DNA of 64,000 bases from NCBI GenBank assembly GCA_021809845.1, contig JAJZJW010000004.1, positions 62,001-126,000 of the forward strand. Reading direction: 5' to 3'. Both the position numbers and the translations under genes were made by a program. Position 1 is the stretch's first letter. Each line of letters starts with the position of its first letter. Below are positions 36,434 through 43,946 of the stretch, piece after piece. The notes under the pieces are model-generated. The model was not told the origin of the DNA and made no database searches. It saw nothing but the letters and a program-made list of their open reading frames with translations. The stretch comes from a bacterium (GTDB taxonomy: Bacteria; SZUA-79; Acidulodesulfobacterales; Acidulodesulfobacteraceae).

Positions 36434-37207
36434 ATGGAAGATGAAATTGATATAGAAACGGTAGGTAAATACCTTACGACGGAACGCGAAAAACAGAATC
36501 TTACCCAAAACGATATTGCACGTATAACAAAAATATCGCCTGCATATATTCAGGCAATAGAGGATGATAATTTTTTAGCGTTTCCTTCTTCTTATACTAT
36601 TAAGGGCTATATAAAATCAATTGCCGCAGTAATTAAAGCTGATGAATTTTATGCCCTGAAGTTATATGAGTCAGCTAACAAAAATATTTACGGCAATGAA
36701 CATGAAGATATTGTAAAACAAAAATTTATAGAAGAGCATCAAAAATCAATAAAATTAAAGAAGAGATTGTTTATATCCGCAGCAATTATTATTATAATTA
36801 TTTTCATTATTATCGGATTTATAAATATCAAAAAAGCAATTAGAAAAGATAATATTTCCTCCAAATTATTTTCTATATTTTCTGCAAAACATAAGCCTGT
36901 CAATAAAAAAAAGCTGCTAAAAAACAAATTCACTTATAGCAAACATAATAAGCAAAATAATTATTACAGAGTAATGCTTAAAGGGAAGGTTATTAGAAAA
37001 ACATGGGTAGATGTTTCTATTGACAATGGAAGAGAGAAGCAAAGCATGCTATACCCCGGAGTTGTTAAAATTTGGAAAGCTAAAAAAAAACTGCACATCA
37101 AAATTGGAAATGCAGGTGGAATATTGCTCAGTTATAATGGAAAATATCTTGGAAAATTAGGTAAAAACAAAGAGGTTATAACACTAAATCTTCCGGAAAA
37201 AAAATAG
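36434..37207 (+). CDS. rodZ: RodZ-like helix-turn-helix membrane protein
   Basis: RodZ links MreB filaments to the cell-wall elongation machinery. The 257-residue protein has a cytoplasmic HTH domain (about 8-75; LTTEREKQNLTQNDIARIT and YTIKGYIKSIA), one very Ile-rich transmembrane helix (about 111-131), a basic linker and a C-terminal periplasmic DUF4115-like domain (TWVDVSIDNGREK and LHIKIGNAGGILLSYNGK). It starts 13 bases after the TPR lipoprotein gene. mreBCD are in the same window at 61.9-64 kb. Confidence 0.85.
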   Translation: MEDEIDIETVGKYLTTEREKQNLTQNDIARITKISPAYIQAIEDDNFLAFPSSYTIKGYIKSIAAVIKADEFYALKLYESANKNIYGNEHEDIVKQKFIEEHQKSIKLKKRLFISAAIIIIIIFIIIGFINIKKAIRKDNISSKLFSIFSAKHKPVNKKKLLKNKFTYSKHNKQNNYYRVMLKGKVIRKTWVDVSIDNGREKQSMLYPGVVKIWKAKKKLHIKIGNAGGILLSYNGKYLGKLGKNKEVITLNLPEKK

Positions 37208-37535
37208 ATTTCTTATTCACCGATATTCTATTAATTTTCAACTTAATTGTCTAATTTATATTAATTTCATTTAAGGGTTATACAAAATAATAACGCATTT
37301 ATACTAATTTTAGTTAGAGGATGTGTAAAATTAATCACGCAAGCAATTTTTGGATTGGAAACTTAAAAGTTATCAATTTAGCTTCGTATTTATTGACAAA
37401 TTTATATTTAAATAATATAATATTTAGATATTTTTCACACTTCAAAAAAGGTATAAAGATATTATAAAGGTATTAAGTCAATTTAATAAAATCACTACTA
37501 AAACTACAACAAAACTAAATGGAGGGTATTTAATT
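37208..37535. other. Intergenic region upstream of tusA
   Basis: This 328-bp gap carries the strong tusA promoter (37393-37421) and a leader of about 108 bases. The part before the promoter contains a mildly GC-richer segment (37316-37370) with no recognisable gene or stable hairpin. Confidence 0.5.
37393..37421 (+). promoter_or_regulatory. Consensus sigma-70 promoter for tusA
   Basis: TTGACA (37393-37398) and TATAAT (37416-37421) are both exact consensus hexamers separated by the ideal 17 bases. Transcription should start near 37428, giving a leader of about 108 bases before tusA at 37536. It is the best promoter visible in the window. Confidence 0.85.
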
Positions 37536-37769
37536 ATGGCAACAGCATCAAACAAAACTCTTGACGCAAGCGGATTATCATGTCCGTTGCCAATTGTTAA
37601 AACAAAAAAAGAAATTGATTCAATGTCTTCTGGTCAGGTGCTTGAAATTATTTCCACCGACCCGGGTTCTAAAAATGATATGACGGCATGGTGTAAAAGA
37701 ACTGGAAATGAGCTCTTAGAATCGGCAGAGGAAGGCGGAAAATTTAAATTTTATGTAAAAAAAGCATAA
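37536..37769 (+). CDS. tusA: TusA/SirA-family sulfurtransferase
   Basis: TusA-like proteins carry persulfide sulfur on a cysteine for tRNA thiolation, molybdenum cofactor or dissimilatory sulfur pathways. The 77-residue protein has the family motif LDASGLSCPLPIVKTKK with the sulfur-accepting Cys16, then VLEIISTDPGSKNDM and a second cysteine (Cys53, AWCKRTGN). GGAGG lies 10 bases upstream and a perfect promoter precedes it, suggesting high expression. No dsr, rhd or hdr-like gene is adjacent, so the exact pathway is not shown here. Confidence 0.92.
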   Translation: MATASNKTLDASGLSCPLPIVKTKKEIDSMSSGQVLEIISTDPGSKNDMTAWCKRTGNELLESAEEGGKFKFYVKKA

Positions 37770-38086
37770 ATCTCTTATTAATTTTTCATAAAGTAATTAT
37801 AGCTTATATTGTTTTATCCCTAACAGGCAAAATTTTTTAGTCCAATTTCATCGTTTTAATTATTAATTTATTTGTATTTAGTATTATGAGTTCTTTGGCG
37901 TGGCTGCTGTTTTCAGCATTTTTTCGACGCTGCCAAGTCTGTACTGTTATGTTTGCAATGTAAAATTGTAGTACACACACAACATTAGCAAGCTATATAT
38001 AAGTATATAGATAGTATTTATAATAATACTATAATAAATAAATATAATACGCCAACGGTGAATTTGGACTATAAAATATATATCTT
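37770..38086. other. Intergenic region between convergent tusA and tatC
   Basis: This 317-bp gap contains the hairpin at 37895-37936 and otherwise AT-rich sequence. No gene is seen. Confidence 0.5.
37895..37936 (+). terminator. Nested hairpin with T-run after tusA
   Basis: TGCTG (37905-37909) pairs with CAGCA (37914-37918) around a TTTT loop and is followed directly by TTTTTT, the form of an intrinsic terminator. An outer stem pairs TTGGC (37895-37899) with GCCAA (37932-37936), with extra G-C pairs inside after a one-base bulge. It lies 126 bases after the tusA stop. The outer stem is unusual for a simple terminator. Confidence 0.55.
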
Positions 38087-38947
38087 TTATTCTGTTTCCT
38101 CACCTTTTTGTTTTATTTTCTTAAATTTCCAAATCACGGTTGAGATAGCGATGCTTATTTCATACATAGAATACAGCGGTATAGCTATGAAAAACATTGT
38201 AACTATGTCTGCATGAAATGCTGCAATAATTAAACTGCCTATCAATGCGTACTTCCTATTCTTTATTAAAATACCCGGCTTCAGTATGCCTGCTAAAGAA
38301 AGCAAAGTTGAAATAATTGGCAATTCAAATATTACGCCGAAGATAATACTTAATCTTAAAGCAAAATTAACAAAATGGGTTAGATTTATCAAAGGAGATA
38401 AGTTAGAATTTTGGTAACTGAGCGAGAAATTGATAACAGCCGGCCATATGTAAAATATCATAAAAACCATTCCTGAAATAAACGAAAGCGTTCCAAAAAA
38501 CATAAAAGGCAGTAGATACTTTCTTTCTTTTTTTAATAACCCCGGTTTAATAAATTGCCATATTTCAAAGAATATAAACGGCAACGCCATCATAAATCCA
38601 AGTATAATTGATACTTTTACCTGCATAAAAAATGGTTCCAGCGGGGCTGAATAATGTAATATATGTTTTGTAAATTTTTTAGGCGTATTATTAAGTCCGA
38701 AAGAGTAATAAATAAAAGGTGCTTTTTGTTTAATAATATTTTTCAGTTCTCCGGAGAAGTATGTAATATACGTTGGCTTCTCTAAAGGCATTTCAATGAC
38801 GTTAACGGCGTTGTACGATAAATGCCATGAAAAACCGGTTGTTATTATTATAATAATAAAGATATGAACAATACGTTTTCTTAATTCAGAAAAGTGTTCA
38901 AGGAAAGGCATTCTTGAGTCGTCTGTATTTTCTGCTTTTTTTGTCAT
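38087..38947 (-). CDS. tatC: Sec-independent translocase subunit TatC
   Basis: TatC is the twin-arginine signal receptor in the inner membrane. The 286-residue protein has MPFLEHFSELRKRIVHIFI, six transmembrane helices, and the conserved FFMQVKVSIILGFMMALP, FEIWQFIKPGLLKKERKY, FGVIFELPII and IPLYSMYEISI. The first periplasmic loop is longer than usual (about residues 48-95). The usual TPxD loop before the last helix reads AAFHADIVTMFF. No tatA or tatB is next to it. It is convergent with tusA. Confidence 0.93.
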   Translation of the reverse strand: MTKKAENTDDSRMPFLEHFSELRKRIVHIFIIIIITTGFSWHLSYNAVNVIEMPLEKPTYITYFSGELKNIIKQKAPFIYYSFGLNNTPKKFTKHILHYSAPLEPFFMQVKVSIILGFMMALPFIFFEIWQFIKPGLLKKERKYLLPFMFFGTLSFISGMVFMIFYIWPAVINFSLSYQNSNLSPLINLTHFVNFALRLSIIFGVIFELPIISTLLSLAGILKPGILIKNRKYALIGSLIIAAFHADIVTMFFIAIPLYSMYEISIAISTVIWKFKKIKQKGEETE

Positions 38948-39006
38948 TGATAGTCTTTAGTTTATTATTAAAGTGTTTATTAATTAAGGCATTTATTTAT
39001 TTTTAT

Positions 39007-40410
39007 TTATTTAATTAATTTAGGCGAAATAAATACCATCAGCTGTTCTTTATTTACGACTTTTTGTCTTGAAGAAAACAAATATCCCAATATCGGTATA
39101 TTGGATAATAAAGGGATGCCATTATTTGAACGTGATTTTTCTGTATAAAGAATACCGCCTAAAACAAGTGTGGAATTATTTTTTACCGAAACCGTTGTTG
39201 TAACACTCTGATTTGTTGCACTAGGAAAACCGTCAACCTCCTGCCCGAAATTAGGCTGTGAATTAGTAACGGTAAGATTTAAAATAATATTGCCGCCACT
39301 TTCTATGATAGGGGTAACTGTTAGTGTCAAACCTAAAGTTATTGTCTGCAGTGTTGATGTGATAGGCTGCTGTGTTATTATCGTTGTACCGCCGGTTGCA
39401 GATGAGGGCGCTGTAGAAGTGCCTGTTCCTGAAGCTGCCGTGTAAGCGGTATAATATAATGTAGTGCCTGAATTTATAGTAGCTGTACTTCCGCTTACTA
39501 CCGTCACATCAGGCGATGATATTATTTTATCGTAACCTAACTGCTGTCCCATGCTTAGCTGGGCTGAAATTAGTCCAAAGTTCTGCCATGACGTTCCTAT
39601 GTTCAGGTTCATAGTACCCGAAGAAAGAGCGACAGGCGTGCTGAAACCGGATATACTTGTACCCGTAGTAGTAATAGTACTGTTTGCATATGGGGATATC
39701 GACCATGAAACGCCTAGATTTCTGGTAAAATTATTGCTGATGTCGACTATTTTTGCCTGAATACGAACGATTCTCTTTTTTACATCTATATTTTTTATAA
39801 TTTTATTTATCTGTTTAATATTAGAAGATAAATCATACACTAAAATTTCATTACCGTTCGGCAATGCAATAACTTTTCCGCCTTTTGGCATCATGGGAGT
39901 TAAAAGAGATATTGCTTTGGATGCCGGTATATTTTTTAGTTTAATTTTATAAACTTTAAATTTATTCTTTAATGAAGAGCTTGTGCCTATAAAAAGGACC
40001 CTGTTTTTAACACTGAAATTTAGATGTCCTGCTTCAAAAATTATTTTTAGAGCTTTGTTTAAATAAATCTTGTTTATATGAAGGGTTATATAGCCTTTTA
40101 CGGCATTACTTAATGAATAGTTAATATGAAATTCGTGAGTCAAACCAACAATGAGCGGACGTAACGGGATATTATTTCCATTTATAGTTATTTTATTTTC
40201 AGGCAGTTCTATGCCATAAAAGTTAATATATTGTATCTTTGGGTTAAAAGCTGTTTTGTCAAAATTATATTTACTGTTGCTGCTATAATTATTGCCGTGA
40301 GAAGTCTTTGCAAAAGCAGCAGTATTATTTTGTAAATCTAAAAATACAGTAAATTGTATCGTCAATAATATAAAAAATAAAACAAATGAAAAGTTTTTAT
40401 GAATTTTCAT
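39007..40410 (-). CDS. pilQ: Type IV pilus secretin PilQ, short form
   Basis: PilQ forms the outer-membrane pore for type IV pili. The 467-residue protein has a signal peptide, a small STN/N0-like domain (about 70-140), an N1 domain (about 150-210, VYKIKLKNIPASKAISLL) and the secretin core, with the C-terminal signature VLGGILYTEKSRSNNGIPLLSNIPILGYLF. The Ser/Thr/Gly-rich stretch at about 320-345 should be the gate region. AMIN domains, common at the N-terminus of PilQ, are not seen, so it is shorter than the usual 600-900 residues. It begins 2 bases after pilP. Confidence 0.88.
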   Translation of the reverse strand: MKIHKNFSFVLFFILLTIQFTVFLDLQNNTAAFAKTSHGNNYSSNSKYNFDKTAFNPKIQYINFYGIELPENKITINGNNIPLRPLIVGLTHEFHINYSLSNAVKGYITLHINKIYLNKALKIIFEAGHLNFSVKNRVLFIGTSSSLKNKFKVYKIKLKNIPASKAISLLTPMMPKGGKVIALPNGNEILVYDLSSNIKQINKIIKNIDVKKRIVRIQAKIVDISNNFTRNLGVSWSISPYANSTITTTGTSISGFSTPVALSSGTMNLNIGTSWQNFGLISAQLSMGQQLGYDKIISSPDVTVVSGSTATINSGTTLYYTAYTAASGTGTSTAPSSATGGTTIITQQPITSTLQTITLGLTLTVTPIIESGGNIILNLTVTNSQPNFGQEVDGFPSATNQSVTTTVSVKNNSTLVLGGILYTEKSRSNNGIPLLSNIPILGYLFSSRQKVVNKEQLMVFISPKLIK

Positions 40411-40412
40411 AA

Positions 40413-40790
40413 TTAATTTTGAAAACCTTCAAATTTTTTTAGAATCAAACGTATTATTTTGCCTTTTTTTGATTCAATAATTACCACGCCCTTTGTTATA
40501 TTAAGTATTTTACCTACAGATAAAATTTTTGAGTTTATATAATAAGGTTTACCATTGATTATTGCAATATTTAGATTTTGTTTGGAGCTGGAGATTATTG
40601 CCTGTAAATTTAGCTTATGGAGCATTTTGTGGTGTTTTATTGAAACCGTTTTTTGTTTAAAAGGCGAAATAAATGGATTTTTTAATTTGTATGCGTAAAC
40701 ATCAACGGAATTCGCGCATGTAAAAAGTGTCATAAAAGCTAATTCTGCTATGGTGCAAAAAGCAATAATATTTAAAAAAATAAATTTCAT
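40413..40790 (-). CDS. pilP: Type IV pilus assembly protein PilP-like
   Basis: PilP is normally an inner-membrane lipoprotein linking PilNO to PilQ. This product of about 125 residues has a hydrophobic N-terminal segment and a C-terminal part with repeated short strands (AIINGKPYYINSKILSVGKI and VVIIESKKGKIIRLIL) that fits the PilP beta-domain or the related GspC-type HR domain. The identification rests mainly on its place between pilO and pilQ. The start at ATG 40790 is preferred over TTG 40814; neither has a good ribosome-binding site. No clear lipobox is present, although a cysteine lies near the end of the hydrophobic region. Confidence 0.7.
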   Translation of the reverse strand: MKFIFLNIIAFCTIAELAFMTLFTCANSVDVYAYKLKNPFISPFKQKTVSIKHHKMLHKLNLQAIISSSKQNLNIAIINGKPYYINSKILSVGKILNITKGVVIIESKKGKIIRLILKKFEGFQN

Positions 40791-40979
40791 TTTATTTATT
40801 AATACAATATACAATGTTTAGTTTTTTGTTATTTATTTTTTTGACGTTAGTTAGACAGTTTATATTTTTGTAATTATGTATTGTTTTATTGTTGCATCAA
40901 AAATAACTAATTATGCAATAATATATTTATTATGTTATTTATTGTCGGGCTACTATTAATTATCAGTTATTTTAATTAA

Positions 40980-41594
40980 TTATTTTCTTCTCAAAGCGAA
41001 TGTTTCAGCCGTTAAATCTATTTTAAGGTACGACGGTATTTTTTTCTCCGCCGAAATTTTCATATTTTGTAATAAAATTATTCTTTTTAATGAGTTAATC
41101 TTTTTTAAAAATAATAAAGCTTGATTATATCCGCTTACTATTGAAATAGAAATAGGCAGTATTTTGTAACTTATTTTTTTTGATTTAATAATTCTATTAA
41201 ATTTTATATATTTAATTTCAAAATTGTTTTCAGGCATACAATCTGATATTTGTTTAACCAAATTAGAAATCTTAAAGGTATCAGGCAGTGAATATTTATT
41301 TCGTTTCAATATTAATGTTAATTTTTTGATATATTTTTTTGTGTTTAATAATTCAAACCTTTCAGCACTAATAGAAGAATAATTTTTTTGCATTTTTTTA
41401 ATCTTATTATTCAGTTGTATAATTTTATTATTTTCTAACGAATAATTTTTATTAAACTTTTGTAAAAAAAAATCATTATTTATTAAATATATAAACACTA
41501 AAAGCAATAAAAATATTAAGAAAAATTTATTATTTCTTAAATTATTAAAAAATTCTTTTATTTTTTCAAAATATTTTATAATTAGAGTTTGCAT
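40980..41594 (-). CDS. pilO: Type IV pilus inner-membrane protein PilO
   Basis: The 204-residue protein has a short cytoplasmic N-terminus, one transmembrane helix (about 24-43), a coiled coil (about 50-100) and a C-terminal ferredoxin-like domain with SISIVSGYNQALLFLKKINSLKRI, the PilO pattern. It pairs with PilN to form the alignment subcomplex. It overlaps pilN by 13 bases. A 189-base gap separates it from pilP, larger than usual for this operon, with no gene in it. Confidence 0.85.
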   Translation of the reverse strand: MQTLIIKYFEKIKEFFNNLRNNKFFLIFLLLLVFIYLINNDFFLQKFNKNYSLENNKIIQLNNKIKKMQKNYSSISAERFELLNTKKYIKKLTLILKRNKYSLPDTFKISNLVKQISDCMPENNFEIKYIKFNRIIKSKKISYKILPISISIVSGYNQALLFLKKINSLKRIILLQNMKISAEKKIPSYLKIDLTAETFALRRK

Positions 41595-42169
41595 TTTAAA
41601 TCAAAAGTATAATAATTATTACCTTTTTTTATTTTTTTTTCAATGCCTGATAAATATATTTTTTTAAATATCTTTATCTTTTTAATATTTTTTATATAAA
41701 CCGAAACATCTTTTAATGAAAGGCTATTGCCGTTAATGATAAAATTTCCGTTATTTGATGAAAGGCTGCTAAGCCAGATGCCATCCGGCATCGGAAATTT
41801 AATTATTTCGATAAATTTTTTATATTCTTTCTTTTTTAACCGATTTAACTTATTTATTATCAATGAATTTTTTTTAAGCGATGTCTCTATTTTTTCTTTA
41901 TTCTGAATAGCTTTTTGAATTGTTGTATAAATTATATTATTATTTCTAATGGTTTCCAATTTCTGATTTAAATTAAAAATAACAGTTTTTGCATTGTTTA
42001 TTCTACTATATATTACATAATCATACCCGGATAAAATAAAAATATAGCTGAGCAAAACGATAAAGTAAACTATGACTTTATTCCTTATGGCTATATTTAT
42101 TTTATCGTTTAATGGCAATAAATTTATTCTGGTTTTATTTTTCTTTTTTTTAATGTTGGATTTTGCCAT
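41582..42169 (-). CDS. pilN: Type IV pilus inner-membrane protein PilN
   Basis: The 195-residue protein has the PilN cytoplasmic motif RINLLPLNDKIN near its N-terminus, which binds PilM, then a transmembrane helix (about 30-50), a coiled coil and a periplasmic domain with GIWLSSLSSNNGNFIINGNS. It lies 11 bases after pilM and overlaps pilO, as expected of the pilMNOPQ operon. Confidence 0.9.
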   Translation of the reverse strand: MAKSNIKKKKNKTRINLLPLNDKINIAIRNKVIVYFIVLLSYIFILSGYDYVIYSRINNAKTVIFNLNQKLETIRNNNIIYTTIQKAIQNKEKIETSLKKNSLIINKLNRLKKKEYKKFIEIIKFPMPDGIWLSSLSSNNGNFIINGNSLSLKDVSVYIKNIKKIKIFKKIYLSGIEKKIKKGNNYYTFDLKCKL

Positions 42170-42180
42170 AATATATTAGT

Positions 42181-43497
42181 TTATTTCCCCAGTATAAGCC
42201 CAAATGCTGGTAGCATAATATCCAGTATATCAAATAAATTATTTTCATCATACAGAATATAATTCGACAACATTATACCGTCTGAGTCTATATTTGTAAT
42301 TTTGTTATTGTTGTCTGTGCCGTTATCATCGATATAATTATTAATAATATTCTTCTTATTATTATTGTAATCGTTGTTTTTATTATTGTTGCCGCTTGAT
42401 ATTTGGCAGCCGTTATTTGATTTGCCGATATCTTTTGCAGCAGTTTTATTTTTATAAATTTTTTTGTAAAGTTTTGACGATAGTTTTATTAAAGGGGGAA
42501 TTTTATGTTCTTTTTTATTTTTATTTTTTTCAATATTATTGTCATTGTTATTATCGGCAGTATCAGCCTCGTCGCTATTATTTCCGACATTATAATTATG
42601 CTTGCCTGTGCGGTTGCCGCTGTCTAGTAATTTTGAAATGCTCATTGTTTCTACATGCATATTCGTTAAACTCGATATTATATCTTTAAACATTTCATTG
42701 TTTGCATAAACCCCTGAAAGATAGATTTTTTCAATCGGTTCTATCGATTTTCCGGCATAATAATAATCAACTGTTTTTTGAATTTCAGCGCTTATTGTCT
42801 CTCCGGCTTCATTTATCTTTTTAAAATTTTTAATGATATTAATTTCTTCAATATTTCTTTCAAAGATTATTGTATTTTTATATATGATGATTATTTTTAT
42901 TGAAATAAGATTGATGTCTATAACTAGATAATGCAGCAGGTTGGCGTTATCCCCATGAATAAATAAATATGCATTATACAGACTAGTTGTTTTAGATTCT
43001 ATAGACCTAAGTTTAATATCCGCATTGGCGAACATTTTAACTAACTGCTCAGGATATTCTTTTTTGGTGACGTATGCGGTCGTTAAAAGGGTATAACTCC
43101 CATCTTTATTCTCCTGATAGGTGTAAATATAATCGTAAATAATTTGAGACAAAGGGAATTGAGATTTTTTCTTGACCTCATACTCTACTGCTTTAGCAAG
43201 GTCATATTCAGGCATTTCTGGAAGTGAAAAATTATAATTATAAATATAATCATCGTTTAAAACTGTAAAAACATTTTTTTTGCTGAACTGTCTTAAGCCG
43301 AATGCTTTTTTTATTTCTTCCGCTATTAAAATATTTTCTGCGTTTCCTGAATTATCGTTATAAGTTGGGTCAATATCATTTTGTTTAAGCTTTTCAAGCG
43401 AAAAATTATTTATAATATAAGTTTTATTTTTTTTAGTCGCTTCAATGATTTCAATGTAGTTGTAATCTATTATGACTGCCGTGAAGATTTTTGACAT
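42181..43497 (-). CDS. pilM: Type IV pilus assembly protein PilM with Asn-rich C-terminal block
   Basis: PilM is the actin-like cytoplasmic ATPase partner of PilN. The 438-residue protein shows the actin-fold pattern: AVIIDYNYIEIIEA at the start, LPEMPEYDLAKAVEYEVKK, LVIDINLISIKIII and IYLSGVYANNEMF. Between about residues 291 and 405 lies a block of over 100 residues dominated by Asn, Asp and Lys, after which the chain ends with a short normal segment DILDIMLPAFGLILG. The usual length is about 350. No clear ribosome-binding site precedes the ATG. Confidence 0.85.
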   Translation of the reverse strand: MSKIFTAVIIDYNYIEIIEATKKNKTYIINNFSLEKLKQNDIDPTYNDNSGNAENILIAEEIKKAFGLRQFSKKNVFTVLNDDYIYNYNFSLPEMPEYDLAKAVEYEVKKKSQFPLSQIIYDYIYTYQENKDGSYTLLTTAYVTKKEYPEQLVKMFANADIKLRSIESKTTSLYNAYLFIHGDNANLLHYLVIDINLISIKIIIIYKNTIIFERNIEEINIIKNFKKINEAGETISAEIQKTVDYYYAGKSIEPIEKIYLSGVYANNEMFKDIISSLTNMHVETMSISKLLDSGNRTGKHNYNVGNNSDEADTADNNNDNNIEKNKNKKEHKIPPLIKLSSKLYKKIYKNKTAAKDIGKSNNGCQISSGNNNKNNDYNNNKKNIINNYIDDNGTDNNNKITNIDSDGIMLSNYILYDENNLFDILDIMLPAFGLILGK

Positions 43498-43946
43498 ATA
43501 TAGTAGTATATTTGCAATTATTATGTTATGAAATTTAAATATGTTAGATATTATTTATTATCTAATAGCTATATTATTATCCATTCTATCTCATTTTTTT
43601 ATCCTCCGATTGACTTAATTATGTGTCTTATTTTATTCCAGTCAATTAAGGGGCTAGTACACTATTCTATCTATTCCATTCTATCTATCTACCTCTGTCC
43701 AGCTATCTATCTGTCTGTCTATCTACCTGTCCATCTATCCATTCCATCTATCCATTCCATCTATCCATTCCATCTATCCATTCCATCTATCCATTCCATC
43801 TATCCATTCCATCTTATCTATCTAGCTATATTATTATTATCTAATATCAATATATTTATATATAACATATTATTTATAATCTAATATCAATCCATCTATC
43901 AGTTAATTAATTATTTGATATTTCGGTATTATATATTATTTATTAG
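43498..43946. other. Intergenic region between pilM and recJ with simple repeats
   Basis: This 449-bp gap separates two minus-strand genes. Its centre (about 43660-43830) is made of TATC, TGTC and CCAT simple repeats, including the 13-bp array at 43731-43808. A plus-strand open frame across it is only the translation of the repeats. Promoter elements for pilM are expected at its left end but not identified. Confidence 0.55.
43731..43808. repeat. 13-bp tandem repeat, six perfect copies
   Basis: CCATCTATCCATT is repeated exactly six times from 43731 to 43808. The flanks contain related TATCTATC and CTGTCTGTC runs, indicating slippage-driven growth from tetranucleotide repeats. Confidence 0.97.

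Noticed and set aside
43528-43884. A 118-codon plus-strand open frame between pilM and recJ
   Set aside because: It only translates the CCATCTATCCATT and TATC simple repeats into a Ser/Ile/Tyr/His/Pro-rich string; no start signal and no family resemblance.
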